NCBI GenBank assembly: GCA_963849885.1
Contig: CAWKIV010000018.1
Location: 186,001-250,000, forward strand
DNA from: CADCTP01 sp963849885
GTDB lineage: Bacteria > Actinomycetota > Actinomycetes > Mycobacteriales > CADCTP01
Reading direction: 5' to 3'
Length of the DNA stretch: 64,000 nt
The position numbers and the translations under genes are program-made. Positions 1 through 8,801 of the stretch are shown piece after piece (within the stretch, counting starts at the first letter, position 1; every line of letters starts with the position of its first letter). The notes beneath the pieces were generated by a model. It made no database searches and was not told the origin of the DNA. It saw only the letters and a program-made list of their open reading frames with translations.

Positions 1-134
1 TCGTGCTGGCCCGCTCGACCATGGGCCGGTTCACCTCCGCCCAGGCCACCAGCGCGATCGTGGTGTCGTACTACTGGCACTTCGTCGACGTGGTCTGGAT
101 CGGCCTGTTCGCGACCATCTACCTGATCCAGTGA
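1..134 (+). CDS. ctaE: Cytochrome c oxidase subunit III, C-terminal end (partial)
   Basis: Only the last 43 codons are present; the gene begins before the window. The frame (codons from position 3 to the TGA at 132-134) ends with an aromatic, hydrophobic stretch, VVSYYWHFVDVVWIGLFATI, typical of the last helix of haem-copper oxidase subunit III (YYWHFVDVVW motif). Subunit III is a membrane part of the aa3 terminal oxidase. It is followed after 46 bp by qcrC, the usual ctaE-qcrCAB order of actinobacteria, where the oxidase and the bc1 complex form one supercomplex. The call rests on this motif plus context. Confidence 0.9.
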   Translation, partial: VLARSTMGRFTSAQATSAIVVSYYWHFVDVVWIGLFATIYLIQ

Positions 135-180
135 CGGCGCCACCTGCCCCGCCCGCCGCCGACAGCGAAGGTGTGACTCG

Positions 181-1011
181 ATGACGGACCGCCCCTCTAC
201 GCAGAAGGGCACCAGCCGCCAACGGCGGCGGATCCGCCGCCGGTTGACCGGCGCGGTCGCGCTGGCGCTCGCGCTCGGGACGGTCGGCGTGGCCTACTCG
301 ACGGTGGCCGCCGCGGCAGCGCCGAAGGCCCAGGCGGCCTCGTCGGCGCCGGCCGCTGAGTCGGTGGAGATCCGCAAGGGGCGCCAGCTGTACGAGCAGG
401 GCTGCATCTCCTGCCACGGCCGCAACCTGCAGGGCGTCGAGGACCGCGGTCCCACGCTGCTCGGTGCCGGTGAGGCGGCGGTCTACTTCCAGGTCTCCAC
501 CGGCCGGATGCCGGTGGTCCGGCAGGAGGCCCAGGTCGAGCGCAAGCCTCCGAAGTACACGGACGTCGAGGCCCGGCAGATGGGCGCGTACGTGCAGTCC
601 GTCGGCGGCGGCCCGAGGATCCCCGAGGGCGACCTGCGCGGCGACGACGCCAACCTGGCCGAGGGCGGCGAGCTGTTCCGGCTCAACTGCGCGTCCTGCC
701 ACAGCCTCGCCGGCCGCGGCGGCGCGCTGTCCGCGGGGAAGTACGCGCCCAACCTCGACCAGGCCAGCGATCTGGACTTCTGGACCGCGATGCTGACCGG
801 CCCGCAGAACATGCCGGCCTTCAGCGACAACCAGCTCAGCCCCGAGCAGAAGCAGGCGATCACCAACTACGTCCAGACACTCAACGAGGAGCGGGACCCG
901 GGTGGCGTCAGCCTCGGCCGGCTCGGCCCGCTGCCGGAGGGCCTGGTGATCTGGGTCGTCGGCATCGGAGTGATCATGTTGATGATCGTGTGGATCGGAG
1001 CGAAGTCGTGA
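181..1011 (+). CDS. qcrC: Cytochrome bc1 complex dihaem cytochrome c subunit QcrC
   Basis: 276 aa. It carries electrons from the Rieske protein to the aa3 oxidase and replaces a soluble cytochrome c in actinobacteria. Two haem c motifs are visible: CISCH at residues 75-79 and CASCH at 170-174, one per cytochrome c domain. An N-terminal hydrophobic segment (about residues 22-45) and a C-terminal helix (about 252-273) anchor it with the haem domains outside the membrane. ATG 181 follows a GAAGG-type ribosome site. The stop overlaps the GTG start of qcrA (GTGA at 1008-1011), so the two are translationally coupled. Length and architecture are normal for the family. Confidence 0.96.
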   Translation: MTDRPSTQKGTSRQRRRIRRRLTGAVALALALGTVGVAYSTVAAAAAPKAQAASSAPAAESVEIRKGRQLYEQGCISCHGRNLQGVEDRGPTLLGAGEAAVYFQVSTGRMPVVRQEAQVERKPPKYTDVEARQMGAYVQSVGGGPRIPEGDLRGDDANLAEGGELFRLNCASCHSLAGRGGALSAGKYAPNLDQASDLDFWTAMLTGPQNMPAFSDNQLSPEQKQAITNYVQTLNEERDPGGVSLGRLGPLPEGLVIWVVGIGVIMLMIVWIGAKS

Positions 1012-2061
1012 CCAGCGCGGACCGGCCGCCCGGCGACCAGCCCGACGTGACCGTCGAGGAGCTCGACCGGCTCAGCATGCTCGAGCAGTCCGACGTCGGT
1101 GCCCACCTGGACGGCGTCACGGTGCTGCACCGCCGGGAGCGCTTCCCCGTCGCGGGCACCCGCGCGGAGCGGCGGGCCGAGCGGGCCGTCGCGCTCTGCT
1201 TCGTGCTCTGTGCCGTCGGCGCGGTCGCCTTCGCCGTCGTCTACGTCGCGGTCCCCTGGCGGTACGGTCCGGGCGCCTCCGGCTACGTGTGGTATACGCC
1301 GCTGCTGGGCGCGACGATGGCCCTGTCCCTGCTCGGCTTCGGCCTCGGGGCGATCCTCTGGGCCAAGCTGCTCATCACCGAGGAGGAGTCGGTCCAGCAG
1401 CGGCACGGCGGCCGGTCCGACGAGGTCGACCGGCGCACCGCGGCGGCGCTGCTCAGCGACGGCTGGGAGATGACCGGCATCGGCCGCCGGTCGCTGCTGC
1501 AGCGCACGCTCGGGCTGTCGGTGCTCGCGCTCGGCGGGCTGGCGATCATCCCGCTGGGCGGTCTGATCAAGAAGCCGGGCGACCAGCTCTTCCGGACCGC
1601 CTGGCGGGAAGGCGTGCCGGCTGATGACCGCCGACCGGCGGCTGGTCCGGCCCGGCGACCTGCAGGCCGGCGGCATCGCGACCGTCTTCCCGGGCACCAG
1701 CGACGGGCTGAGCACGCAGGTGGTGGCGGACTCGGTGGTGCTGCTGATCCGGCTGCGGCCGGGTCAGGTGTCGGTGCCGCGGCCGGGCCAGGAGGACTTC
1801 GGCTGGGAGGACTACCTGGCCTACTCCAAGATCTGCACCCACGCGGGCTGCCCGGCCTCGCTCTACGAGCAGCAGACCGGCCGGCTGCTCTGCCCCTGCC
1901 ACCAGTCCCAGTTCGACCTGTTACAGGACGCAGAGCCCGTTTTCGGACCCGCCGCCCGTCCGCTGCCCAAACTGGCGATCACAGTGGATGACGAAGGATA
2001 CTTCGTGGCGAAGCATGACTTCCTTGAGCCCATCGGGCCCAGCTTCTGGGAGCGGCCATGA
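1008..2061 (+). pseudogene. qcrA: Rieske iron-sulfur subunit QcrA, broken by a +1 frameshift as sequenced
   Basis: It encodes the Rieske [2Fe-2S] subunit of the bc1 complex. GTG 1008 overlaps the qcrC stop. The first part (about 205 codons) holds the actinobacterial N-terminal extension and three membrane segments and reads in one frame up to about 1618. The rest continues in the next frame from about 1621 and holds both cluster motifs, CTHAGC and CPCHQS, and a normal C-terminus that overlaps the qcrB start (ATGA). Removing one base at 1617-1621 (CCGGCTG to CCGCTG) restores a single protein of about 350 aa. The gene is normally essential where bcc-aa3 is the main branch, and nothing else in it is damaged, so I infer a sequencing error rather than real loss. 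Confidence 0.88.
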
Positions 2062-3716
2062 GCCACACGACCACCGAGCGCGGTAGCGAGCGCAAGCTGC
2101 CCACGACCCGGCTGGGCAAGGCCGCGGACTGGGCGGACGACCGCTTCACCGGCTCGATGCTCACCCGCCGGGGACTGAACAAGGTCTTCCCGGACAACTG
2201 GTCCTTCATGATGGGCGAGATCGCGCTCTACTCGTTCATCATCCTGCTGCTCACCGGCACCTACATTTCGTTCTTCTACGACCCGTCGATGACCGAGGTG
2301 CACTACGACGGGAGCTACTCGCTGCTGCGCGGCGTGGAGATGTCCCGGGCGTACGACTCGACGCTGGACCTCTCGTTCGACGTCCGTGGCGGCCTGCTCA
2401 TGCGGCAGATCCACCACTGGGCCGCGCTGCTGTTCGTCGCCGCGATGGTCGCGCACATGCTGCGCAACTTCTTCAGCGGCTCGTTCCGCAAGCCCCGCGA
2501 GGTCACCTGGCTGCTCGGCGTCACGCTGCTGACCCTGGGCATCGTCGAGGGCTTCGCCGGCTACTCGCTGCCGGACGACCTGCTGTCCGGCACCGGGCTC
2601 CGGATCGCGCACGCGATCATGCTCTCCATCCCGGTGGTCGGCACCTGGATAGCGTTCGCGGTGTTCGGCGCCGAGTTCCCGGGCACCGAGATCATCCCGC
2701 GGCTCTACATCGCGCACGTGCTGCTGATCCCCGGGCTCATCCTGATCATCATCGCCGTGCACGTCGCGCTGGTCGTGAAGCTCAAGCACACCCAGTTCCC
2801 CGGCCCGGGCCGGCAGGAGGACAACGTCGTCGGCGAGCGGCTCTACCCGTCGTACGGGGCGAAGGGCGGCGGCTTCTTCTTCCTCGTCTTCGCGGTGGTC
2901 GCGGCGCTCGGCGGGCTGTTCCAGATCAACCCGGTCTGGCTGTACGGGCCGTACAACCCGGCCCAGGTCAGCGCCGGCACCCAGCCCGACTGGTACATGG
3001 GCTTCCTGGACGGCTCGATCCGGCTCTTCCCGGCCTGGGAGATCAGGGCCTTCGACTACACGATCTCGCCGATCTTCTGGCCGACCGTGGTGCTGCCCGG
3101 GATCATGTTCACGCTGCTGGCGGTGTATCCGTTCCTCGAAGCGAGGATGACCAACGACCGGGCCCACCACCACCTGCTGCAGCGGCCGCGGGACGTCCCG
3201 GTGCGCACCTCGCTCGGTGCGATGGCGCTCGCCTTCTACCTCGTGCTGCTGATCTCCGGCGGCAACGACGTCATCGCCAACAAGTTCGACATCAGCCTCA
3301 ACGCGATGACCTGGTGGGGCCGGGTCTCGCTGGTCGTGCTGCCGCCGCTGGCCTACATGGCGACGTACGTGCTGTGCCTCGGCCTGCAGCGGCACGACCG
3401 CGAGGTGCTCGAGCACGGCGTGGAGACCGGCATCATCAAGCGGCTGCCGTCCGGTGAGTTCATCGAGGTGCACCAGCCGCTCGGCCCGGTCGACGAGCAC
3501 GGTCACGGCGAGCTGCAGTACGCCGGCTTCGCGGTGCCCAAGCGGATGAACCGGATCACCTCCGCCGGGCGGAAGGCGAAGGGCTTCCTGTGGCCGGTGC
3601 AGGAGCCGGACGAGGTCCAGGACCGGTCCGACACCGAGCGGGCGATCGAGTCGGGGCTGGACACGGACGAGCGCCGGGAGCAGCTGGCGGGTCGCCCCAA
3701 GGACCCCGAGCTCTAG
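2058..3716 (+). CDS. qcrB: Cytochrome bc1 complex cytochrome b subunit QcrB
   Basis: 552 aa, the usual length of the long actinobacterial form. It is the integral membrane quinol oxidase subunit carrying haems bL and bH. The four haem-ligand histidines are recognisable as two pairs: H119/H133 in one helix and H220/H235 in another. A soluble, charged C-terminal tail of about 110 residues follows the last helix, as in mycobacterial and Streptomyces QcrB. ATG 2058 overlaps the qcrA stop. It is the last gene of ctaE-qcrCAB and is followed by a strong hairpin at 3729-3772. Confidence 0.97.
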   Translation: MSHTTTERGSERKLPTTRLGKAADWADDRFTGSMLTRRGLNKVFPDNWSFMMGEIALYSFIILLLTGTYISFFYDPSMTEVHYDGSYSLLRGVEMSRAYDSTLDLSFDVRGGLLMRQIHHWAALLFVAAMVAHMLRNFFSGSFRKPREVTWLLGVTLLTLGIVEGFAGYSLPDDLLSGTGLRIAHAIMLSIPVVGTWIAFAVFGAEFPGTEIIPRLYIAHVLLIPGLILIIIAVHVALVVKLKHTQFPGPGRQEDNVVGERLYPSYGAKGGGFFFLVFAVVAALGGLFQINPVWLYGPYNPAQVSAGTQPDWYMGFLDGSIRLFPAWEIRAFDYTISPIFWPTVVLPGIMFTLLAVYPFLEARMTNDRAHHHLLQRPRDVPVRTSLGAMALAFYLVLLISGGNDVIANKFDISLNAMTWWGRVSLVVLPPLAYMATYVLCLGLQRHDREVLEHGVETGIIKRLPSGEFIEVHQPLGPVDEHGHGELQYAGFAVPKRMNRITSAGRKAKGFLWPVQEPDEVQDRSDTERAIESGLDTDERREQLAGRPKDPEL

Positions 3717-3728
3717 GGACGCGTGACG

Positions 3729-3772
3729 CGAGTGGCCCCTGCCCGCGGACAGCGCGGGCCAGGGGCCACTCG
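3729..3772. terminator. Bidirectional hairpin terminator between qcrB and the AlkZ-like gene
   Basis: Arms at 3729-3747 and 3753-3772 (CGAGTGGCCCCTG.CCCGCG and its complement) pair over 19 bp with one bulged base and a loop of about 5 nt. It lies between convergent genes. There is no long T tract, as is common in high-GC actinobacteria. Confidence 0.75.
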
Positions 3773-3843
3773 TCATTCCGCCGGCGGGGCGACCCCCTGC
3801 GGACACGACGCTCCGGCGGCCGCCGGTCAGGCCGTGAGCCGGC

Positions 3844-5016
3844 TCAGGGCGTGCTCCAGCTGAGGGCGAGCGGGGCGGCGGCGTAGGCGGCCCACCGCTC
3901 GGCCTCGACCGCGGTCGCCTTCCGGACGCCGGCGCGCAGCCGGCCGAACGGGGTGACCGCGACCTGCAGCCGGCCGGAGCGGACCTCCTGGGTCCAGGTG
4001 CCGACGATGCGGCCGCCGTCCACCAGCACCGGCGAGATCCACCCGCTGGCCCGCGACACCGCGGCCCGCTCCCCCGACGGCAGCAGGTGCTTCAGCTGGG
4101 CCAGCGTGCCCACCACGTACGGGTCGAAGCCGGCCAGCAGCCGCACCACCCGGCTCGGCCCGGTGGCCGCGATCTGCTTCGCCGCGGCCCGGGTGACCCA
4201 GCCACGGTGCCCCTCGGTGTCGAGCTCGACCAGCTCGTCGCCGAGCGCGCCGACGGCCCGGCGCAGCACCGGCTTGTCCAGCGCCGACCACCGGGTGAGC
4301 TCGTCCAGGCCGGCCGGCCCGTAGGTGGCCAGGAAGTCGCGGACGACCGAGGCGACGGCCTGCTCCGGGTCCGGCGGCGGCGGCCAGGACCCGAGCCACT
4401 TCCGCGGGTCCACGAAGGTGACGTTGCGGCCCTCGACCGGCCCGAAGGCGAGCTCCCCGCGGGCGGCCAGCGGCTTGAGCACCGCGCCCCAGCCGGAGAG
4501 CAGCAGCTCGGCCAGCTGGGGCCGGCGGGACCGCTTCGCGACCTGCCCGGCCAGCTCCTCCCGAGTCACCGGGGTGCCGCCGAGCACCGCCGGCACGGTC
4601 TGCTCGATCGCGGCCATGTCCTCGGGGGTGACGCCGTGGTAGCGGTACCAGGACTCGGGGCGGGGGAAGCTGCGGGTGCCGAGTGCGGCCGCCCACCGCG
4701 GCAGGTCGGCCGCCGGCAGCAGGTGCAGGGTGCCGCGGACGGTCCAGGTCTTCACCAGCGTGCGGTGCTCGGCCAGCGCGGCCCGGACGTCGGCCGGCCC
4801 GACCGCGCCGGCGGTGCGCAGCCAGGCCGCCGCCTCGGCGGCCGAGGCGAGCTGGGCGTGCAGGCCGGACAGCCGGCGGACCAGCTCGACCAGCCGGTCT
4901 CCCCCGCCGGGAGCGGGCGGAGCCGGCTCGGTGAGGTGGTGCCGGTCCAGCCGCCAGGCCAGCACCTGGTCCCAGCGGGCCGGGATCCCCGGCTCGGCCG
5001 GCCGGCGCGGCGGCAC
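3844..5016 (-). CDS. Winged-helix DNA-binding protein, AlkZ/YcaQ-like DNA glycosylase family (HTH_42)
   Basis: 390 aa. The start is GTG 5016, which shares its G with the ctaF stop codon; a longer upstream reading would run back through ctaF. The protein has the HTH_42 (PF06224) layout: an N-terminal helical region with the motif LSGLHAQ (H53, Q55) at the place of the catalytic QxD/QxQ pair of AlkZ-type glycosylases, then a VRGTLHLL segment typical of the family, and winged-helix repeats to the end. Known members remove bulky alkylated or crosslinked bases. The His-x-Gln pair fits the HxQ variant reported in this superfamily, but the substrate cannot be deduced. It is probably co-transcribed with ctaC-ctaF. 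Confidence 0.85.
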   Translation of the reverse strand: MPPRRPAEPGIPARWDQVLAWRLDRHHLTEPAPPAPGGGDRLVELVRRLSGLHAQLASAAEAAAWLRTAGAVGPADVRAALAEHRTLVKTWTVRGTLHLLPAADLPRWAAALGTRSFPRPESWYRYHGVTPEDMAAIEQTVPAVLGGTPVTREELAGQVAKRSRRPQLAELLLSGWGAVLKPLAARGELAFGPVEGRNVTFVDPRKWLGSWPPPPDPEQAVASVVRDFLATYGPAGLDELTRWSALDKPVLRRAVGALGDELVELDTEGHRGWVTRAAAKQIAATGPSRVVRLLAGFDPYVVGTLAQLKHLLPSGERAAVSRASGWISPVLVDGGRIVGTWTQEVRSGRLQVAVTPFGRLRAGVRKATAVEAERWAAYAAAPLALSWSTP

Positions 5017-5441
5017 TAGAAGGTCGGCGAGGTGTGACCGCGCGTGTAGTACTCGAAGAGGAGACCGCCGACGGAGAAGAGCACGAGGATGACGCCGAGC
5101 GCGACCATCCACCACTCCACGAACACCAGGCCGAACCCGGTGATGCTCGCCGACGCCGCCAGCGTCACCGGCCAGTAGCTGCCCGGGCTGAAGAAGCCCA
5201 GCTCACCGGCGCCCTCTTCGATGTCCGCGTCGGACCGGTCCTCCGGCCGCGGGTCGATGCGGCGGGCGACGAAGGCGAAGTAGCTGCCGATCAGCAGCAT
5301 CAGGCCGCCGGACAGGATCAGCGCGGTGGTGCCCACGACCTCGACCTGACCGCTCTCGCCCCAGGTCCAGAAGCCGTAGACGACGGCGAACGCGAACAGC
5401 AGCCCGCACAGCAGCCCGAAGAGCCGTGCCTCGACGCGCAT
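5016..5441 (-). CDS. ctaF: Cytochrome c oxidase subunit 4 (CtaF)
   Basis: 141 aa, four hydrophobic segments (about residues 5-25, 38-60, 88-107, 110-131), matching the small actinobacterial subunit IV of the aa3 oxidase. ATG 5441 lies 12 bp after the ctaC stop, the standard ctaC-ctaF arrangement. The stop TAG at 5018-5016 overlaps the next start (TAGTG), so the glycosylase-like gene is coupled to it. ctaD (subunit I) is not in the window. Confidence 0.93.
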   Translation of the reverse strand: MRVEARLFGLLCGLLFAFAVVYGFWTWGESGQVEVVGTTALILSGGLMLLIGSYFAFVARRIDPRPEDRSDADIEEGAGELGFFSPGSYWPVTLAASASITGFGLVFVEWWMVALGVILVLFSVGGLLFEYYTRGHTSPTF

Positions 5442-5453
5442 CCGGCTGCCTCC

Positions 5454-6377
5454 TCAGTTGTCCGGGTTGAGCCGCTCGGGGTCGGACTGCCTGCGCAGGT
5501 CCCGGTCGGTCTCGAAGGGATAGGTCGTCGTCGCCTGCGCCGCCTGGCCGATCGCGCTCAGCGCCTTGGCCTGGCGGTTGGAGTCGGCGTTGCCGAAGGT
5601 GGCCAGCGCGTTGAGGTAGCGCTGGTATTCGCCGTCGGTCACCACCCGCATCTCGAAGTTCATCTGCGAGTGGTAGGTGCCGCACAGCTCGGCGCAGCGC
5701 CCGACGTACGAGCCGCGGACCGTCGGCCGGAGCTGGAACTCGTTGTTCTGGTTTTTCGTCGCGGCCGGGAAGACGTCCCGCTTGAACAGCGTGTCCGGCA
5801 CCCAGAACGAGTGGATGACGTCGTTGGAGTTGACGATGAACCGCACGTTCTTGTTTTCCGGGACGACCACCACCGGGATCTCGTCGGTGCTGCCGATCGT
5901 GTAGATGAACTCGTCGGTGCGCGGGTCGCGGCGGTCGTTGTAGTTGAACTGCCAGTTCCACTTGAAGGCGGTGACCGACACCGTCGTGTCCGGCCGGGGG
6001 CGCAGGTCGGTCACGTAGGTTTGGGTGATCGCGGTGTAGTAGAAGAGCACCGCGACGATCAGGAACGGCACGACCGTGTAGAGCGCCTCGATCGGCAGGT
6101 TGTACTTCGTCTGCCGGGGCAGCTCGTCGCCCCGCCGCCGGTAGGCGATCGCCGCCCAGAAGATCAGCACCCAGACGAAGAGGCCGATGAGCAGCGCGGC
6201 GACGGTGGACCAGGTCCACAGCACCCGCATCCGCTCGGCCTGCTCGGTGATGCCCCGCGGCCAGCCGAAGCGGAGATCGTCCTCGAGCTCGGCGCGCGAG
6301 CAGGCGCCGAGCGTCAGCACGAGCAGCACGGTGCCCGCGGATAGCCGCGTGACCCGCCCGGAACGACCGCGACCCAC
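5454..6377 (-). CDS. ctaC: Cytochrome c oxidase subunit II (CuA subunit)
   Basis: 307 aa from GTG 6377, chosen because GGAGGG lies 8 nt upstream and because it gives a compact lipoprotein signal with lipobox LGAC (C26); an upstream GTG at 6419 would add 14 residues. Two transmembrane helices (about residues 48-70 and 93-115) precede the cupredoxin domain. The dinuclear CuA ligands are C228, C232, H236 and M239 in CAELCGTYHSQM. It accepts electrons from QcrC and passes them to subunit I. It is divergent from the cysteine desulfurase gene and upstream of ctaF. Confidence 0.95.
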   Translation of the reverse strand: MGRGRSGRVTRLSAGTVLLVLTLGACSRAELEDDLRFGWPRGITEQAERMRVLWTWSTVAALLIGLFVWVLIFWAAIAYRRRGDELPRQTKYNLPIEALYTVVPFLIVAVLFYYTAITQTYVTDLRPRPDTTVSVTAFKWNWQFNYNDRRDPRTDEFIYTIGSTDEIPVVVVPENKNVRFIVNSNDVIHSFWVPDTLFKRDVFPAATKNQNNEFQLRPTVRGSYVGRCAELCGTYHSQMNFEMRVVTDGEYQRYLNALATFGNADSNRQAKALSAIGQAAQATTTYPFETDRDLRRQSDPERLNPDN

Positions 6378-6505
6378 GAGACCGCCCTCCGCTGCCGACC
6401 TGTGCAGACGTCCTGCCACCCGAGCACTTCCCCGGGCATGCGGAGACTACCCGGCCGGGGCGGTCGCGGCGCTCCCGGGTGCCCGCGAGTCGCCCCCGGC
6501 CGGCG

Positions 6506-6511
6506 TACGGT
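6506..6511 (+). promoter_or_regulatory. -10 box TACGGT for the desulfurase gene
   Basis: TACGGT ends 6 nt before GTG 6518, so transcription should start at or beside the start codon (leaderless). Confidence 0.55.
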
Positions 6512-6517
6512 CGGGGC

Positions 6518-7679
6518 GTGGGGCGGGAGGTCTACCTGGACGCCGCGACGGCGGCGCCGCTGCACCCGGCTGCCCGGGAGGCGCTGCTGGCCGCGCTGGC
6601 CGACGGCTGGGCCGACCCGGCCCGGCCGTACGGGGCCGGCCGCCGCGCCCGGCTGCTGCTCGACGCGGCCCGGGCCACCGTGGCCGACGTGCTCGGCGCG
6701 CGCCCGGACGAGGTGATCTTCTGCGCGTCCGGCACCCAGGCCGCGCAGCTGGCCGTGCTCGGCGGGCTGGCCGGCCGCCGCCGGGCCGGCAGCCGGCTGG
6801 TGCACTCGGCGGTCGAGCACTCCGCGGTCCTGCACGCGGCGCAGCGGCACGTCGCGGCCGGCGGCGAGGCGGTCGCCGTCCCGGTGGACCGGGCCGGCCG
6901 GGTCGACCCGGACGCGTTCGCCGCCGCGGTCGCCGGCCCGGGCACCGCGCTGGCCAGCCTGATGACCGCCAACCACGAGGTCGGCACGACCCAGCCGGTC
7001 GACCAGGTCGGACACCACTGTGCACAGCACGGTGTGCCGCTGCACACCGACGCGGCGATGTCCGCCGGCCGCGCCCCGCTGCCCGGCGGCTGGTCGCTGC
7101 TGTCCGCGAGCGCGCACAAGTGGGGCGGCCCGCCCGGGGTCGGCGTGCTGGTGGTCCGCACCGGCACCCGCTGGGTGTCGCCGCTGCCGGCCGGCGCGGG
7201 CGCCGGCTCCGGCTCCGGCGAGCGCGGCGTGCCCGGCTTCCCGGACGTGCCGGCGGTGGTGGCGGCCGCCGCGGCGCTGCGCGCGGTGGCCGCGGAGTCG
7301 GCCGAGCACGCCCGGCTCCGCGGGCTGGTCGACCGGATCCGGGCCGCGGTGGCGGCGACGGTCCCGGACGTCGAGGTGGTCGGCGACCCGGTGCGACCGG
7401 CTGCCGCACCTGGTCACCTTCTCCTGCCTGTACGTCGACGGCGAGGCGCTGCTGCACGAGCTGGACCGGCACGGCTTCGCGGTGTCCAGCGGCTCGGCCT
7501 GCACCGCGGACACGCTGACCCCGTCGCACGTGCTGGCCGCGATGGGCGTGCTGACCCACGGCAACGTCCGGGTCTCGCTGCCCCGCGGCACCGCCGACGC
7601 GGACGTCGACCGCTTCCTGGCCGTGCTGCCCGGCGTGGTCGCCGACCTGCGCCGGGCCGCCGGGGTGGTCGGCCGGTGA
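6518..7679 (+). pseudogene. Cysteine desulfurase (class V aminotransferase), broken by a +1 frameshift as sequenced
   Basis: A PLP enzyme of the NifS/IscS type that moves sulfur from cysteine to an active-site persulfide. Visible motifs: N-terminal YLDAATAAPLHP, HSAVEHSAVLHA, NHEVGTTQPVD, HTDAAMSAGR, and the PLP lysine in SAHKWGG (K201). The reading frame changes at 7390-7398, where one extra base (GTGCGACC for GTGGACC) separates these from the active-site cysteine in SGSACT (about C328). Corrected length is 387 aa, normal for the family. The stop overlaps the GTG of the TusA-like gene (GTGA), and a fused desulfurase/TusA is known at this position in Streptomyces. All motifs are intact, so a sequence error is likely. 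Confidence 0.88.
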
Positions 7680-7900
7680 CCGCGCTCGACTGCCGGGGCC
7701 GGCGCTGCCCGCTGCCGGTCGTCGAGCTGGCGAAGCACATCGGCGACGTCGAGGTCGGCGGCGTCCTCGCGGTGGCCGCCGACGACCCGGCCGCCCGGCA
7801 CGACGTGCCGGCCTGGTGCCGGCTGCGCGGCCACGACTACCTCGGCGAGTCCGCCGCGCCCGACGGCGTCCCGGTTTATTCGGTACGCCGGCGGAGCTGA
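7676..7900 (+). CDS. TusA/SirA-like sulfur carrier protein
   Basis: 74 aa from GTG 7676, overlapping the desulfurase stop. It begins TALDCRGRRCPLPV, the TusA-family CxGxxCPxP signature with C6 and C11; the first is the usual persulfide-carrying cysteine. The family's alpha/beta fold continues to a short hydrophobic end, PVYSVRRRS. It probably takes sulfur from the adjacent desulfurase. The final acceptor cannot be deduced. It is slightly shorter than typical TusA (about 80 aa). Confidence 0.85.
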   Translation: MTALDCRGRRCPLPVVELAKHIGDVEVGGVLAVAADDPAARHDVPAWCRLRGHDYLGESAAPDGVPVYSVRRRS

Positions 7901-7918
7901 CCGGGCCAAGCTCGACCC

Positions 7919-8770
7919 GTGCGGTGGGTCGTGGAGTCGGACGCGCGGGCGTACGCGGACCGGGTGCTGCCCTGGCTGGCCCGCGAGCCGGTGCTGACGA
8001 CGGTGCCGGCGACGATCCTCCTCGGCGTCCTGGACCGGGTGTACGCCGAACCCTGGCTGGCCTGGCTCGCCGACGGCGGCCGGCGATGTCGCCGGCGTGG
8101 CGCTGCGGACGCCGCCGTACGGGGTGGTGCTGACCCCGCTGCCGCCGGGGGCCGCGGCGGCGCTGGCCGGCGTGGCCGGCGACCGGCTGCCCGGCGCGGC
8201 CGGGCCGCGGGCCGAGGTGGAGGCGTTCGCGACCGCGTACGCGGACCGGCACCGGGCCCGCGCCGTCCGGACCATCCGGCAGCGCCTGTTCCGGCTGGCC
8301 GAGCCCAGCCGAGCCCGCCGAGCCCGGCTGAGCCGGCCGCTCCCCCGCCGCCGGGCGGCCGGCTGCGGCCGGCCACCGGGGCCGAGGCCGAGCTCGGCGC
8401 CCGGTGGTTCACCGACTTCACCGGCGAGGCCGGCGTCCGCCCCGACCCGGACGCGCTGGCCACCAGCCGCCGGGTGATCGACGCGGGCCGGCTGCACTTC
8501 TGGACGGTGGACGGCGACCGGCCGGTGTCGATGGTCGGGCACACCCGGACGGTGGCCGGGGTGACCCGGATCGGCCCGGTGTGGACGCCGCCGGAGCACC
8601 GCCGCCGCGGCTACGCCGCCGCCGCGACCGCCGAGGTGGCCGGCCGGCTGCGCGCGCACGGCGAGGTCGTGCTCTTCGCGGACCGGGCCAATCCGACCGC
8701 GACCGGGGTCTACGAGCGGATCGGGTTCCGGCCGGTCGCGGAGTGGGACGACTGGCGGCTGGAATACTGA
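7919..8770 (+). pseudogene. GNAT family N-acetyltransferase, frameshifted in two places as sequenced
   Basis: The C-terminal half is a good GNAT domain (PVSMVGHTRTVAGVTRIGPV, then the acetyl-CoA loop HRRRGYA, and NPTATGVYERIGFRPV). The N-terminal part belongs to the same two-domain family but lies in three frame segments. One base too many near 8081 moves the sequence GDVAGVALRTPPYGVVL to the next frame. Two extra bases inside a GAGCCCGCC repeat at 8301-8331 bring it back. Corrected, the protein would be about 280 aa with an AEPAEPAEP linker. The start GTG 7919 has CAAGCT 6 nt before it. The substrate is unknown. Confidence 0.75.
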
Positions 8771-8801
8771 GCCGTCGACCCCGACGATCGGAGAGCTCCT
8801 C

